DNA of 64,000 nt from Mucilaginibacter rubeus (GCF_014643835.1 NZ_BMKD01000005.1:62001-126000), one strand, 5' to 3'. Counted from the first letter of the stretch, positions 18,300 to 26,090 are shown. Made by a program: numbers and translations. Notes: a model not told the origin generated them from the sequence alone.

Positions 18300-20051
18300 C
18301 TATTCGTCGTCGTTATCTTTATCGGCTGCTTTTTTAGCTGCCATGGCCAATACAGGTTTTCCGATAACTTTATAGGTGCCTTCGCCTTTTAGTATTGATA
18401 CCAATTGGGCCTTGTCCTGCATGGTTTTTACGCTCTGCGCAAGTTCCTTATCGTATTTAAAGTTGGTTTCGTAGCGTCCTTTTTCGTAGTAATAGCGTGA
18501 CGCTATTTCGTTTTCAAGTACTTGTTTTATTTCGTCCTTGTGTTGAATGAGGTCATTCTTTTTGCTGGCAATAAGTTTGGTTTTCAAGCCTTCATACTCG
18601 GCCTGGATATCGTTGAACTGTTTATCCTTGGTGGCTTCAACTTTTAAGGAGCTTAACAATTTTTCGGATGCGGTGGTGTAGCTATAGTTTTTATCGGCCA
18701 GGTATTTTATAAAGTCATTGTATTCACCGTCAGATAGCGTAAACGAACGGGCATCGGCAATTTTAACGTGCTTATCGTGGTAAACGGTGGCATAATCAAA
18801 TATCAGCAGTTTGCCCACCAATGCCTGGGTAACATTGGCAAATTTTTCCTGTTTGATAAACAGGTCCGGGTAAATACCGCTGCCGTCATAAACAGAACGG
18901 CCGTTTTTTGTTTTAAATTCATGGATCAGCGAATCGGCCACTTTTACCACACTGCCATCATCCTTACGGTGGGTATAATCCAGCTCCTGGATACAACGGC
19001 CCGAAGGCACATAGTATTTGGCAATGGTAATTTTTACCAGGCTATTGTATGGTAAATTGAAAGTTTGCTGTACCAGGCCTTTGCCATAACTGCGCTGCCC
19101 GATAATCACCGCGCGGTCGAGGTCCTGCAGGGCGCCGGCAACAATTTCACTTGCCGATGCCGAATGGCTGTTTACCAATACCACCAAAGGCAAATCGGGT
19201 TCGAGCGGTGCGCTGATGGTGCTGTAAGTAAAGTTCTTTTCCTTTATCTTCCCTTTTTGCGATACGATCTCCACATCTTTCTGCACAAAAAGGTTCACTA
19301 TTTTTACGGCTTCCTGTAATATGCCGCCGCCGTTTGAGCGAAGATCAAGAATGATACCGTTGGGATTTTTCTTTTTTAGCTCCCCGAGGGCATTGGTAAC
19401 TTCGGCAGCGGAATTTTCAAGGAATTTATCCAGTTTAATATACCCCATGTTGCCATCAACCATGCCAAAGTACGATACATTGGGCTGTTTGATCTCGTCA
19501 CGAACCAGGTTCTTTTCAAATGGCTGAGGTGTATTATCCCGTTTTATGAACAATTTTATGGCCGCGCCCTTTGAGCCTTTCAGCAACTGGCTCACCTGGT
19601 CATTATTTTTGCCGTTAAGGTCAACATCGTTTATCTTCAGGAGCTGATCGCCGGGGTGTACATCTCCTTTTTGGGCCGGGAAGCCCGCAAACACTTCCGA
19701 TACAAATACTTTACCGTTACGCAAAAAAATACTGGCACCAATGCCGCCATATTGGGTACTTACGTAATGCAGCTTATAATCTTCAATTTCTGATTCGGGC
19801 ACAAACTCGGTATAAGGGTCAAGGCCATCGAGCATAGCATCAACACCGGTTTTTACAAGCTTGGCCGAATTGATGTCATCAACATAATTGATATTAACCT
19901 CTTTATAAACAGAGGCAAAAACATCAAGGTTCTTCGAGATCTGGAACAGGTCGTCATTAAAACCCACTATGCCCGCGGCCAGCAATGCAATACCTGCAAA
20001 TAAGCCTGCTCTTTTGTATTCTTTTTTGAACACTAAACCCTGTTTCATCAT
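18300..20051 (-). CDS. S41 C-terminal processing peptidase
   Basis: A 583-residue protein. A single N-terminal membrane segment (AGLFAGIALLAAGIVGF) is followed by a CTP N-terminal region, a PDZ domain (about 85-165, with YGGIGASIFLRNGKVFVSEV) and the S41 protease domain. The catalytic Ser lies in NSHSASASEIVAGALQD (around 300) and Lys in GQRSYGKGLVQQ (around 323). These proteases cut periplasmic or lipoprotein substrates from the C-terminus and act on envelope quality control and cell-wall hydrolases. The C-terminal ~170 residues are helical and charged, ending in an acidic tail. A CsbD-like gene on the same strand lies 63 nt upstream. Confidence 0.93.
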   Translation of the reverse strand: MMKQGLVFKKEYKRAGLFAGIALLAAGIVGFNDDLFQISKNLDVFASVYKEVNINYVDDINSAKLVKTGVDAMLDGLDPYTEFVPESEIEDYKLHYVSTQYGGIGASIFLRNGKVFVSEVFAGFPAQKGDVHPGDQLLKINDVDLNGKNNDQVSQLLKGSKGAAIKLFIKRDNTPQPFEKNLVRDEIKQPNVSYFGMVDGNMGYIKLDKFLENSAAEVTNALGELKKKNPNGIILDLRSNGGGILQEAVKIVNLFVQKDVEIVSQKGKIKEKNFTYSTISAPLEPDLPLVVLVNSHSASASEIVAGALQDLDRAVIIGQRSYGKGLVQQTFNLPYNSLVKITIAKYYVPSGRCIQELDYTHRKDDGSVVKVADSLIHEFKTKNGRSVYDGSGIYPDLFIKQEKFANVTQALVGKLLIFDYATVYHDKHVKIADARSFTLSDGEYNDFIKYLADKNYSYTTASEKLLSSLKVEATKDKQFNDIQAEYEGLKTKLIASKKNDLIQHKDEIKQVLENEIASRYYYEKGRYETNFKYDKELAQSVKTMQDKAQLVSILKGEGTYKVIGKPVLAMAAKKAADKDNDDE

Positions 20052-20114
20052 TTATCCTCGAAAAAAATAAAAATACAAAAAAGCTATCCAGTTTGTATAA
20101 CCGCAGTGTCTATT

Positions 20115-20330
20115 TTACAGTCGGTTGGTATCAATATTAACCAGGGCCTTTTTTAGGGTAAAAACCACATATTTGCGATCTCGGTTTACCAGGTCCATCA
20201 GTTTGGTAATCAAGCTTTCTTCCTGTCCTTCGCTGTATTTTAACTGCTCGTCTGTAAGGTGGTTGTATTTACGTTGAATCTTAATTTTTACGCGTTCCCA
20301 ATCCTTGTTGGTAATACTGATTTCAGCCAT
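20115..20330 (-). CDS. Small CsbD-like stress protein
   Basis: A 71-residue cytoplasmic protein starting at the ATG at 20330 (MAEISITNKDWERVKIKI). The order of a Trp-centred helix, a KYNHLTDEQLKYSEGQEE-like turn and a second helix with LITKLMDLVNR resembles CsbD/YjbJ proteins, which are small helical general-stress proteins of unclear role. A TATTTTTG box on the minus strand (20348-20355) lies 18 nt upstream and may be its -7 element. It is on the same strand as the S41 peptidase gene, 63 nt before it. Confidence 0.6.
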   Translation of the reverse strand: MAEISITNKDWERVKIKIQRKYNHLTDEQLKYSEGQEESLITKLMDLVNRDRKYVVFTLKKALVNIDTNRL

Positions 20331-20522
20331 GTTCAATTTATTTTCAGCAAAAATATAAAAAATACCAAGTTGCTACTGCTAATTGTTTGGCTCGTGTATT
20401 GATAATACGTAATACGGTTCAAATATGGGCCGGATTATAACCAAAGTAAATTAATAGCGTAGGGCCGTATACAATTTAAAGGATAACGTGCGTTTATGGC
20501 TTTACATTTAACATCGAAAATC

Positions 20523-21095
20523 ATGAAAAAGTATCTATTAAGTGCAGTATTGCTGATAGCTGTAAGCATCAGTGCAAAAGCACAATTTTCTTTAGGCGTA
20601 AAGGGGGGTGTCAATTTTTCAAAAATTGGCTCCGATAATTTTAACGACAAAAACCTGACCGGCTACCAGGCTGGTTTATTTGCCCGCGTAGGCAACGGCG
20701 TTTACTTACAGCCAGAGCTTTACCTGAGCGGCACCGGCGGTAAATTTGAATCAAATGATAACAACACTGCTTTTAGCGGTAAAGTGAGGTTCACTAACCT
20801 CAATGTGCCGTTATTGGTTGGTAAATCATTTGGCGAAAAAGATTTGAACTTCCGCATTATGGCAGGTCCTATTTATACTTACACGCTTGATCAAAGCACC
20901 AGCGTAAGTAATAACGTAGGTAATGCATTCAATGATTTTAATAAAAGCAATATTGGTTTCCAGGCCGGGGCCGGTGTTGATATAGGTTCAATCACTGCCG
21001 ATTTGCGTTACGAGGGCGGCTTAACCAAAGTGAGCGACAGTTTTGCTAAACGCCAAAACCTTTGGGCACTGAGTGTGGGCTTCAAGATTTTTTAA
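20523..21095 (+). CDS. Outer membrane beta-barrel protein, PorT-like
   Basis: A 190-residue exported protein starting at the ATG at 20523 (MKKYLLSAVLLIAVSISAKA, cleavage before QFSLG). The mature part alternates hydrophobic residues in about 8 strands separated by short turns (FSLGVKGGVNFSKIG, YQAGLFARVGNGVYLQPELYL) and ends in a strand closing with Phe (LWALSVGFKIF), the usual outer-membrane sorting signal. This is the OMP_b-brl_2 / PorT type common in Bacteroidota. Function unknown. Several palindromes follow it. Confidence 0.85.
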   Translation: MKKYLLSAVLLIAVSISAKAQFSLGVKGGVNFSKIGSDNFNDKNLTGYQAGLFARVGNGVYLQPELYLSGTGGKFESNDNNTAFSGKVRFTNLNVPLLVGKSFGEKDLNFRIMAGPIYTYTLDQSTSVSNNVGNAFNDFNKSNIGFQAGAGVDIGSITADLRYEGGLTKVSDSFAKRQNLWALSVGFKIF

Positions 21096-21150
21096 GTTTG
21101 AAGTTAGTGAGGACTTGTTAATTGACATTCGTGAGGACACGAACGTTGGA

Positions 21151-21196
21151 AACGTAAAACGCCCCTGCAGGTTAACCTGCAGGGGCGTTTTACGTT
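21151..21196. repeat. Perfect 46-nt palindrome
   Basis: Bases 21151-21173 and 21174-21196 are exact reverse complements with no spacer: AACGTAAAACGCCCCTGCAG then GTT, mirrored. It contains a PstI-like CTGCAG core on each side. It can act as a terminator for the barrel gene, but its length and lack of loop set it apart from an ordinary terminator. Confidence 0.9.
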
Positions 21197-21204
21197 AAGC
21201 CTCA

Positions 21205-21241
21205 CCAAACCGTCTCCTTTGGAGATGGCTTGGCTTTTTTT
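21205..21241 (+). terminator. Terminator after the beta-barrel gene
   Basis: CCAAACCGTCTCC (21205-21217) and GGAGATGGCTTGG (21221-21233) pair over 13 positions with one mismatch and one G-T, loop TTT, followed by a run of seven T. Confidence 0.75.
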
Positions 21242-21244
21242 GAA

Positions 21245-21283
21245 GTCTCCCCTTCCGGGGGAGATTTAGAGGGGGCTGGGTTA
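21245..21283 (-). repeat. C-rich palindromic repeat fused to a stop codon
   Basis: On the minus strand this reads TAACCCAGCCCCCTC, then AAATCTCCCCC and GGAAGGGGAGA, the CCCC/GGGG palindrome familiar from Sphingobacteriaceae. The TAA is the stop codon of the gene at 21281-24703. Two more copies with the same TAACCC join occur at 54729-54868. Confidence 0.75.
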
Positions 21284-24200
21284 CTTCGCACTAAACACAA
21301 CTGATGTTACCCCTGCTGTCATAGCGGCTTTACTTGCCGGTTTGTATATGAAGAACAGCTTGTGCATTTTACCGTCAGTAACCGGCGTAAGTACAAGGTG
21401 AACAGCACCGCCTTTAGCATCCTTAGCAGGCACAGGCATACTTCCTTTACCTGCAAGGGTTCCTGTTTCCGAATCGAGCCTTAATTCAAAATTAAGCGGA
21501 GCAGTAGGTGGCGCTTGCCAGAAATTGGTTAGGTTAATGGAGCGTACGCCTGTTAAATCGATATTCTCCAATGCAAACCAACCGTCGGTACCCGGATAGA
21601 TCATCAGGTTAATGCCATTGTATTTAAAGGCGGTAAACCCGTTGAATTTTTCGGTGCCTTTAAACTGGTAAGTACTGCTGTTTAATGATACAATGGCGCT
21701 TCCGGTCAACTTCTTAATGTCATTACCGCCGTCATCTGTGTATTTGGCCGATAGTACCAGTGCCGCCGCTTGTTGTTTTTCAGGCGGAGCAGGCATAATA
21801 GTGCCAGATGCAGCTAACGAAGGTTTCTGATTGCTGTTATCGAGGGAAAGCACCCAGTTAATGATCTGATCAAGGTCGCCCTGCTTAATGTTTGGATGGG
21901 CAGACATTGCGGTTTCACCCCAAACACCGGCACCACCTTTAATTACCTTTTGGGTGAGTTTGGCCATGGCATTAGGATCTTTTTTGTACCTGCCCGCAAC
22001 CTGAACAAATGACGGGCCTATGGATTTGCCATCTTCTTTGTGGCAGCTTTTGCAATCCATAGTGAGCATGAGGGTTTTGCCACGATTTTCGGGCTCGCCC
22101 TGCTCATGCTGCGTGGCTGATTGTGCTTTATCAAAGCCTTCGATATAATCAAGCCCAACATAAATGCGTTTTGGATCTATCGCTTTGGTGTCAGGTCCAT
22201 CGGTTACGTTAACCGCGTATTTGAATGGCACACCAGGCAGGTAAAATGACTTATTGCCGCCTGTAATAGCGATAGTAACAGTTGGTTGCTCATTACCCGC
22301 GTAAATACTAACCGGCGCGCTTTTGCTTGCTGCACCTTTATCGTCTTTTGCTTCAACAGTAATTTTGTAATCGCCAACTGTTGTGTAAGTATAGCTAAGC
22401 GATGGGGTGGTTGTTTCTTTAGTTACACCATTACCCAGGTTCCAGGTGTAAGAAATATTATCTTTTTCCGGATCAGCGGCTTTGGCAGTCAGCTTAACAG
22501 TAAAAGGCAGCACGCCTGATGTTTTATCAGCTTTGAAAGATGAAATTTCGGGAGGACGGTTGCCTGAAATATAGTCAATGCGGAACAGGCCAGCATCCGG
22601 GTTATGCGAGAACCAGCCACTGCCGTACTCCAACCCATAAAGCCTGCCATCTGGACCAACTTCCATATCAATCATGGAGTTTACCTTCAGCTTAGGGAAG
22701 AAAGGTTCCATTTTGTCAAAATCACCTTCAGGAGTTAGCGTGATGGCCTTTATCCAGCCGCGCATCCAGTCGTATGCTAAAAACTTGCCGTTATAATAAT
22801 CAGGCAGGCGGGTTTCTTCGGGGAACATATCGGTATAATAAACCGGACCAGCCATAGCGTTCCTGCCACCTGCGCCAACCTGCGGAAAATCTGCCGATGG
22901 ACCATAAGGGTACCAGATAAATGCAGGTTGCGCCGGCGGCAGATCGGTTAAACCTGTGTTATTACGCGAGTTGTTAACCGGGTGCTTAGGATCAAACGCC
23001 GGGCCCGATTTGCCTGTGGCATAATCATAAAGATGGTACGGTTTGTTATCGCCCACAAAATATGGCCAGCCAAAGTTACCCGCTTTTTTAGCCTGGTTAA
23101 CCTCGTCGTACCCCATGGGGCCACGGTTGTCAAGGCTGTCATTATGCGCATCCGGACCCACTTCGCCCCAGTACAGGTAGCCGTTTTTCTGATCTACCGA
23201 AATCCGGTATGGGTTCCTGTCGCCCATTACATAAATCTCCGGGCGGGTTTTTGGCGTACCTTTCGGGAACAGGTTGCCTTCGGGGATTTCATATGTACCA
23301 TCATCCTTAAGGTTGATACGCATAATTTTACCGCGAAGGTCATTGGTATTACCGGCCGAGCGGCGTGCATCAAATTGCAGGTGACCCGGCCTGTCATCAA
23401 GCGGAGCATAACCACTGCTTACATATTTCTGTCCTTTTTCATTAAACGGAGTTGAATTATCCCCGGCCGAGAAGAACAGGGTTTTATCAGGCCCCGGACC
23501 AAAGGCTATTGAGCCCCCTGTGTGGCAGCAGATCTCGCGCTGTGCTTTTACCTCCAAAATAACTTTCTCGGTTTTTTTATCCAGTGTGTCGTTTTTAAAC
23601 GTAAACCTTGAAAGGCGGTTTACCGAACTATCGGCAGGACTGTAATAAATGTAAATCCAGTTGTTTTTTTCAAACTCTGGGTCTTTAGCCAGGCCAAGCA
23701 TCCCTTCTTCGGCATTTACATTGGGCACATGGGCTTTCCAATACACGTCAAAAAAACCAACCTGTTTTACCTTCTGGGTATCGTGCTTGTACAGCATGAT
23801 CTCGCCGCGGCGCTGGATCACCATAATATCAAGGTTCGGCAATATGGTCATCTCGGTTGGCTCAAAAAATTCGCCGGTTGATAATTGTGTCTTTTTAAAA
23901 CGATCCTCATCGGGTGGCAGTTGGGTTTTAGCCTTGCTGTAATCCAATTCCTTATTTTCGCCTATGGCATATTTAATACCGGCAAGCAGCATTTTCAGGT
24001 AGCCTGTTTCTTTATAACTTTCGTCGGTATGGCCCATGGCTGTATAAAATGCACGGCCCCCGTCAAAATCATGATACCAGGTGGCAGGGTGGTTACCCAT
24101 ACGCTTCCCTCCTTTGTAACTGTTTTCATCAAGGGTAATGAGTACATGTACATCTGTGGCTAATGGCTTGCGGAAACTATAAAACTCATCGGTGCGTTTC

Positions 24201-24703
24201 CATACTTTAGGCAGATCTTTAGTTGCATCGTTGTTGGCATCAACTATATTATAAGTGCCGGGCTGTACATTCGGGTTTTTATCATGGATACCCGGGTGGT
24301 CATAAAACCAGGCGCCAACCAGGCGACCATACCACCCCCAGTCATATTCTGTATCGGCGGCGGCGTGAATGCCTACATAACCGCCTCCCGCCTGAATATA
24401 ACGTTCAAAAGCCGCTTCCTGCCTGTAATCAAGTACATCGGCGGTGGTGCTCAAGAAAATAACAGTTGAATACTTTTTGAGGGTATCCTCGTTAAACATT
24501 GCCGAGTTTTTTGTAGTGTCTACCTCAAAGCCATTTTCGGCGCCAAGCTTTTTGATAGCGGCTATGCCTGCATCGATGGATGCATGGTGAAAGCCCATGG
24601 TTTTTGAAAAGATAAGCACGCGCGGTTTATTGGGGCGTGTTTTGTTACAGGATAAGTAAATGCAGCTAAATGCCACAAGAACCATCAGGACGATTTTTTT
24701 CAT
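21281..24703 (-). CDS. ThuA / PQQ-type sugar dehydrogenase / PKD / cytochrome c fusion
   Basis: A 1140-residue exported protein, probably a lipoprotein (YLSC at residue 19). Domains in order: ThuA-like (about 28-247, RVLIFSKTMGFHHASID, YVGIHAAADTEYDW); a glucose/sorbosone-dehydrogenase beta-propeller (about 265-710, EGMLGLAKDPEFEKN, GDRNPYRISVD, GEVGPDAHND); a PKD domain (about 715-797); a cytochrome c domain with CKSCH (about 883-887); and a C-terminal CBM6-like beta domain (about 965-1140). The chain could oxidise a sugar on the propeller and pass electrons to its own heme. Whether the propeller binds PQQ is not visible. It has its own promoter and stands alone. Confidence 0.88.
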   Translation of the reverse strand: MKKIVLMVLVAFSCIYLSCNKTRPNKPRVLIFSKTMGFHHASIDAGIAAIKKLGAENGFEVDTTKNSAMFNEDTLKKYSTVIFLSTTADVLDYRQEAAFERYIQAGGGYVGIHAAADTEYDWGWYGRLVGAWFYDHPGIHDKNPNVQPGTYNIVDANNDATKDLPKVWKRTDEFYSFRKPLATDVHVLITLDENSYKGGKRMGNHPATWYHDFDGGRAFYTAMGHTDESYKETGYLKMLLAGIKYAIGENKELDYSKAKTQLPPDEDRFKKTQLSTGEFFEPTEMTILPNLDIMVIQRRGEIMLYKHDTQKVKQVGFFDVYWKAHVPNVNAEEGMLGLAKDPEFEKNNWIYIYYSPADSSVNRLSRFTFKNDTLDKKTEKVILEVKAQREICCHTGGSIAFGPGPDKTLFFSAGDNSTPFNEKGQKYVSSGYAPLDDRPGHLQFDARRSAGNTNDLRGKIMRINLKDDGTYEIPEGNLFPKGTPKTRPEIYVMGDRNPYRISVDQKNGYLYWGEVGPDAHNDSLDNRGPMGYDEVNQAKKAGNFGWPYFVGDNKPYHLYDYATGKSGPAFDPKHPVNNSRNNTGLTDLPPAQPAFIWYPYGPSADFPQVGAGGRNAMAGPVYYTDMFPEETRLPDYYNGKFLAYDWMRGWIKAITLTPEGDFDKMEPFFPKLKVNSMIDMEVGPDGRLYGLEYGSGWFSHNPDAGLFRIDYISGNRPPEISSFKADKTSGVLPFTVKLTAKAADPEKDNISYTWNLGNGVTKETTTPSLSYTYTTVGDYKITVEAKDDKGAASKSAPVSIYAGNEQPTVTIAITGGNKSFYLPGVPFKYAVNVTDGPDTKAIDPKRIYVGLDYIEGFDKAQSATQHEQGEPENRGKTLMLTMDCKSCHKEDGKSIGPSFVQVAGRYKKDPNAMAKLTQKVIKGGAGVWGETAMSAHPNIKQGDLDQIINWVLSLDNSNQKPSLAASGTIMPAPPEKQQAAALVLSAKYTDDGGNDIKKLTGSAIVSLNSSTYQFKGTEKFNGFTAFKYNGINLMIYPGTDGWFALENIDLTGVRSINLTNFWQAPPTAPLNFELRLDSETGTLAGKGSMPVPAKDAKGGAVHLVLTPVTDGKMHKLFFIYKPASKAAMTAGVTSVVFSAK

Positions 24704-24801
24704 ATCGACTTAATTGCAGATTGGGTTAATTGGTGTTCGGATCGGTTTCAGGACTTAAGGCAGCAATATACCACAATCGATTGCAATAAATTGTTGCCAA
24801 C

Positions 24802-24831
24802 CAAATTTATAACTAAATCTTTACGAAACAA
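24802..24831 (-). promoter_or_regulatory. Bacteroidota-type promoter of the ThuA fusion gene
   Basis: On the minus strand TTG (24831-24829), 19 nt, then TAAATTTG (24809-24802). The predicted transcript starts near 24798, leaving a leader of about 95 nt before the ATG. Beyond it, 24832-25014 holds nothing I recognise. Confidence 0.65.
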
Positions 24832-25014
24832 TATCCAATGTGTAAAACTGACACATTATTTTTTACTGTAATTTTGACGGTTTTTGCTGCGTCCGGTCAT
24901 ATATAGAAAGGTTATTTCCTTTCCTGCTTTTTTCGGCAGGTGCCCGTGAAGCTATCCGGATGATGTTATGCGAATTGGCTTAGGCTGATTACAATATTTT
25001 GGAGAGTGCAAAAT

Positions 25015-25056
25015 AAAAAAGCTGTAAAAACAGCAAAGCCCCTGATGGGCAGGGGC
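25015..25056 (-). terminator. Tandem terminators of the tRNA-like unit
   Basis: Two consecutive hairpins on the minus strand: GCCCCTG...CAGGGGC (25056-25038), then GCTGT-TTTT-ACAGC (25034-25021) followed by six T (25020-25015). They lie 39 nt after the second tRNA-like gene. Confidence 0.88.
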
Positions 25057-25094
25057 CTTTACTAACCAATTATAAACCTAAATTATGAGAAGAG

Positions 25095-25210
25095 CTGTAG
25101 GAGAAGGAGTCGAACCTTCACGGAGTGGTTATTTTTATTGCTAAAAGTTTCCCAATTTCTCCGCCACCGCGACAAGGAGGTGTGTCTGCCAAAAATTTCA
25201 CCATCCTACA
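25095..25210 (-). tRNA. Oversized class-II tRNA-like gene, apparent anticodon GUC (copy 1)
   Basis: 116 nt including the discriminator. Read 5'-3' on the minus strand: acceptor TGTAGGA pairs with TCCTACA; D stem GTG/CAC with a 14-nt loop AAATTTTTGGCAGA (Leu-type); anticodon stem CCTCC/GGTGG with a central T-T mismatch and loop TTGTCGC (U33, GUC at 34-36, C38); a 44-nt variable region with outer stem CGGAG/CTCCG and an inner hairpin TTTTA-GCAA-TAAAA; T arm GAAGG-TTCGACT-CCTTC; discriminator G73. No CCA is encoded. The arm layout is that of tRNA-Leu, but the anticodon, C38 and G73 are aspartyl-tRNA-synthetase identity elements. An aspartate tRNA normally has a short variable loop. Charging and function are unknown. 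Confidence 0.75.
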
Positions 25211-25217
25211 GTGTTGT

Positions 25218-25266
25218 AAGTCTTAAGTCATTAGTCTGAAGTTCTAAGTCTTTTGACTTAAGACTT
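25218..25266. repeat. 13-bp inverted repeat between the two tRNA-like genes
   Basis: AAGTCTTAAGTCA (25218-25230) is the exact reverse complement of 25254-25266, within a stretch of AGTCTTA/TAAGACT words. It may fold in the precursor RNA and mark a processing site. Confidence 0.6.
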
Positions 25267-25287
25267 CTGACTTTGTACTTAAACTCG

Positions 25288-25399
25288 CTGTTGGGGAAGG
25301 ATTCGAACCTTCACAGAGTGGTTAGCCCGCTTCGGGTTTTCCATGATCTCCGCCACCGGGACAAGGAGGTGTGTCTGCCAAAAATTTCACCACCCAACA
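25288..25399 (-). tRNA. Oversized class-II tRNA-like gene, apparent anticodon GUC (copy 2)
   Basis: 112 nt including the discriminator, first in the unit. Acceptor TGTTGGG/CCCAACA; D stem GTG/CAC with the same 14-nt loop as copy 1; anticodon stem CCTCC/GGTGG and loop TTGTCCC (GUC, C38); a 40-nt variable region with outer stem CGGAG/CTCTG and an inner hairpin CCCG-AAG-CGGG; T arm GAAGG-TTCGAAT-CCTTC; G73; no CCA. Compared with copy 1, acceptor positions 4-69 and 7-66 change as pairs, and the inner hairpin keeps pairing with a wholly different sequence. That covariation supports a selected RNA fold. The first base is U, rare in bacterial tRNA. Confidence 0.75.
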
Positions 25400-25445
25400 T
25401 TGTTTTTACTTTAAAGAACATTAAGCATTTCCCTTTTGCTTGATA

Positions 25446-25477
25446 CAAATTTAATAGGACTATCTATTTCTTGCAAA
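25446..25477 (-). promoter_or_regulatory. Promoter of the tRNA-like unit
   Basis: On the minus strand TTTG (25477-25474), 20 nt, TAAATTTG (25453-25446), a full match to the Bacteroidota consensus. The predicted start is near 25441, about 40 nt before the first tRNA-like gene. Confidence 0.8.
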
Positions 25478-25550
25478 TATTTCAACAAAAATATTTTATT
25501 TTTAATCGAATTTTAATTAAACTTGTATTTCAATATAGATATTCAAATTT

Positions 25551-26027
25551 ATGTCCCACAGAAAAGCTCAAAATTTAGAAATTGATAATCTTGACATCCA
25601 GATTTTATCAATATTAATGAAAAATGCTACCACTCCATACACCGAGATAGCTAAAGAGTTGATTGTTTCTGGCGGAACCATACACGTGCGGATGAAAAAG
25701 TTAGAGGAGATGGGTGTAATAAAAGGGGCCAGCCTTGAGGTAGATCCGCAAAAGTTAGGATATGACATCACTGCATTCCTGGGTATTTACCTCGAAAAAG
25801 GATCACAGTATAATGAAGCTGTAAAGCAATTAAAAACAATTAAAGAAATTGTCGAGTTGCATTACACTACCGGCGAATGGAGCATTTTTGCTAAAATTGT
25901 ATGTCATGATACCACTCACCTGCGTGAAGTTTTGAACGAGCAGATCCAGGGTGTAAGAGGTATTCAACGTACCGAAACCTTCATTTCACTTGAAGAAAGT
26001 ATCAGGAGGCAAATAACGCTGGAATAA
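25551..26027 (+). CDS. Lrp/AsnC-family transcriptional regulator
   Basis: A 158-residue protein with an N-terminal HTH (LDIQILSILMKNATTPYTEIAKEL, in two helices, then GTIHVRMKKLEEMGVIKG) and a C-terminal RAM/AsnC ligand domain (about 70-150, TAFLGIYLEKGSQYNEAVKQL). Such proteins bind amino acids and control amino-acid metabolism or act as global regulators. It is divergent from the two tRNA-like genes across about 150 nt that hold their promoter. Regulation of that unit is possible but not shown; I see no obvious palindromic operator. The gene ends at a clear terminator. Confidence 0.92.
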   Translation: MSHRKAQNLEIDNLDIQILSILMKNATTPYTEIAKELIVSGGTIHVRMKKLEEMGVIKGASLEVDPQKLGYDITAFLGIYLEKGSQYNEAVKQLKTIKEIVELHYTTGEWSIFAKIVCHDTTHLREVLNEQIQGVRGIQRTETFISLEESIRRQITLE

Positions 26028-26045
26028 ATTTTACTCAAATTATTG

Positions 26046-26090
26046 AAACGCCTACAGCCTGGTTTTTACCGGGCTATAGGCGTTTGTTTT
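26046..26090 (+). terminator. Terminator of the Lrp/AsnC gene
   Basis: 17-nt arms 26046-26062 and 26069-26085 (AAACGCCTACAGCCTGG against CCGGGCTATAGGCGTTT, two wobble-type differences) followed by GTTTT. Confidence 0.85.

Noticed and set aside
24904-25060. Possible riboswitch or ncRNA after the ThuA-gene promoter
   Set aside because: The structured part is fully explained as tandem terminators of the minus-strand tRNA-like unit; the rest has no conserved fold I recognise.
25095-25399. Reading the pair as ordinary tRNA-Leu, or with anticodon UUG or UGU by shifting the loop
   Set aside because: The D arm is Leu-type, but no Leu anticodon fits. A one-base shift of the anticodon stem loses pairing or the conserved U33; only the GUC frame keeps 4 of 5 stem pairs and a 7-nt loop.
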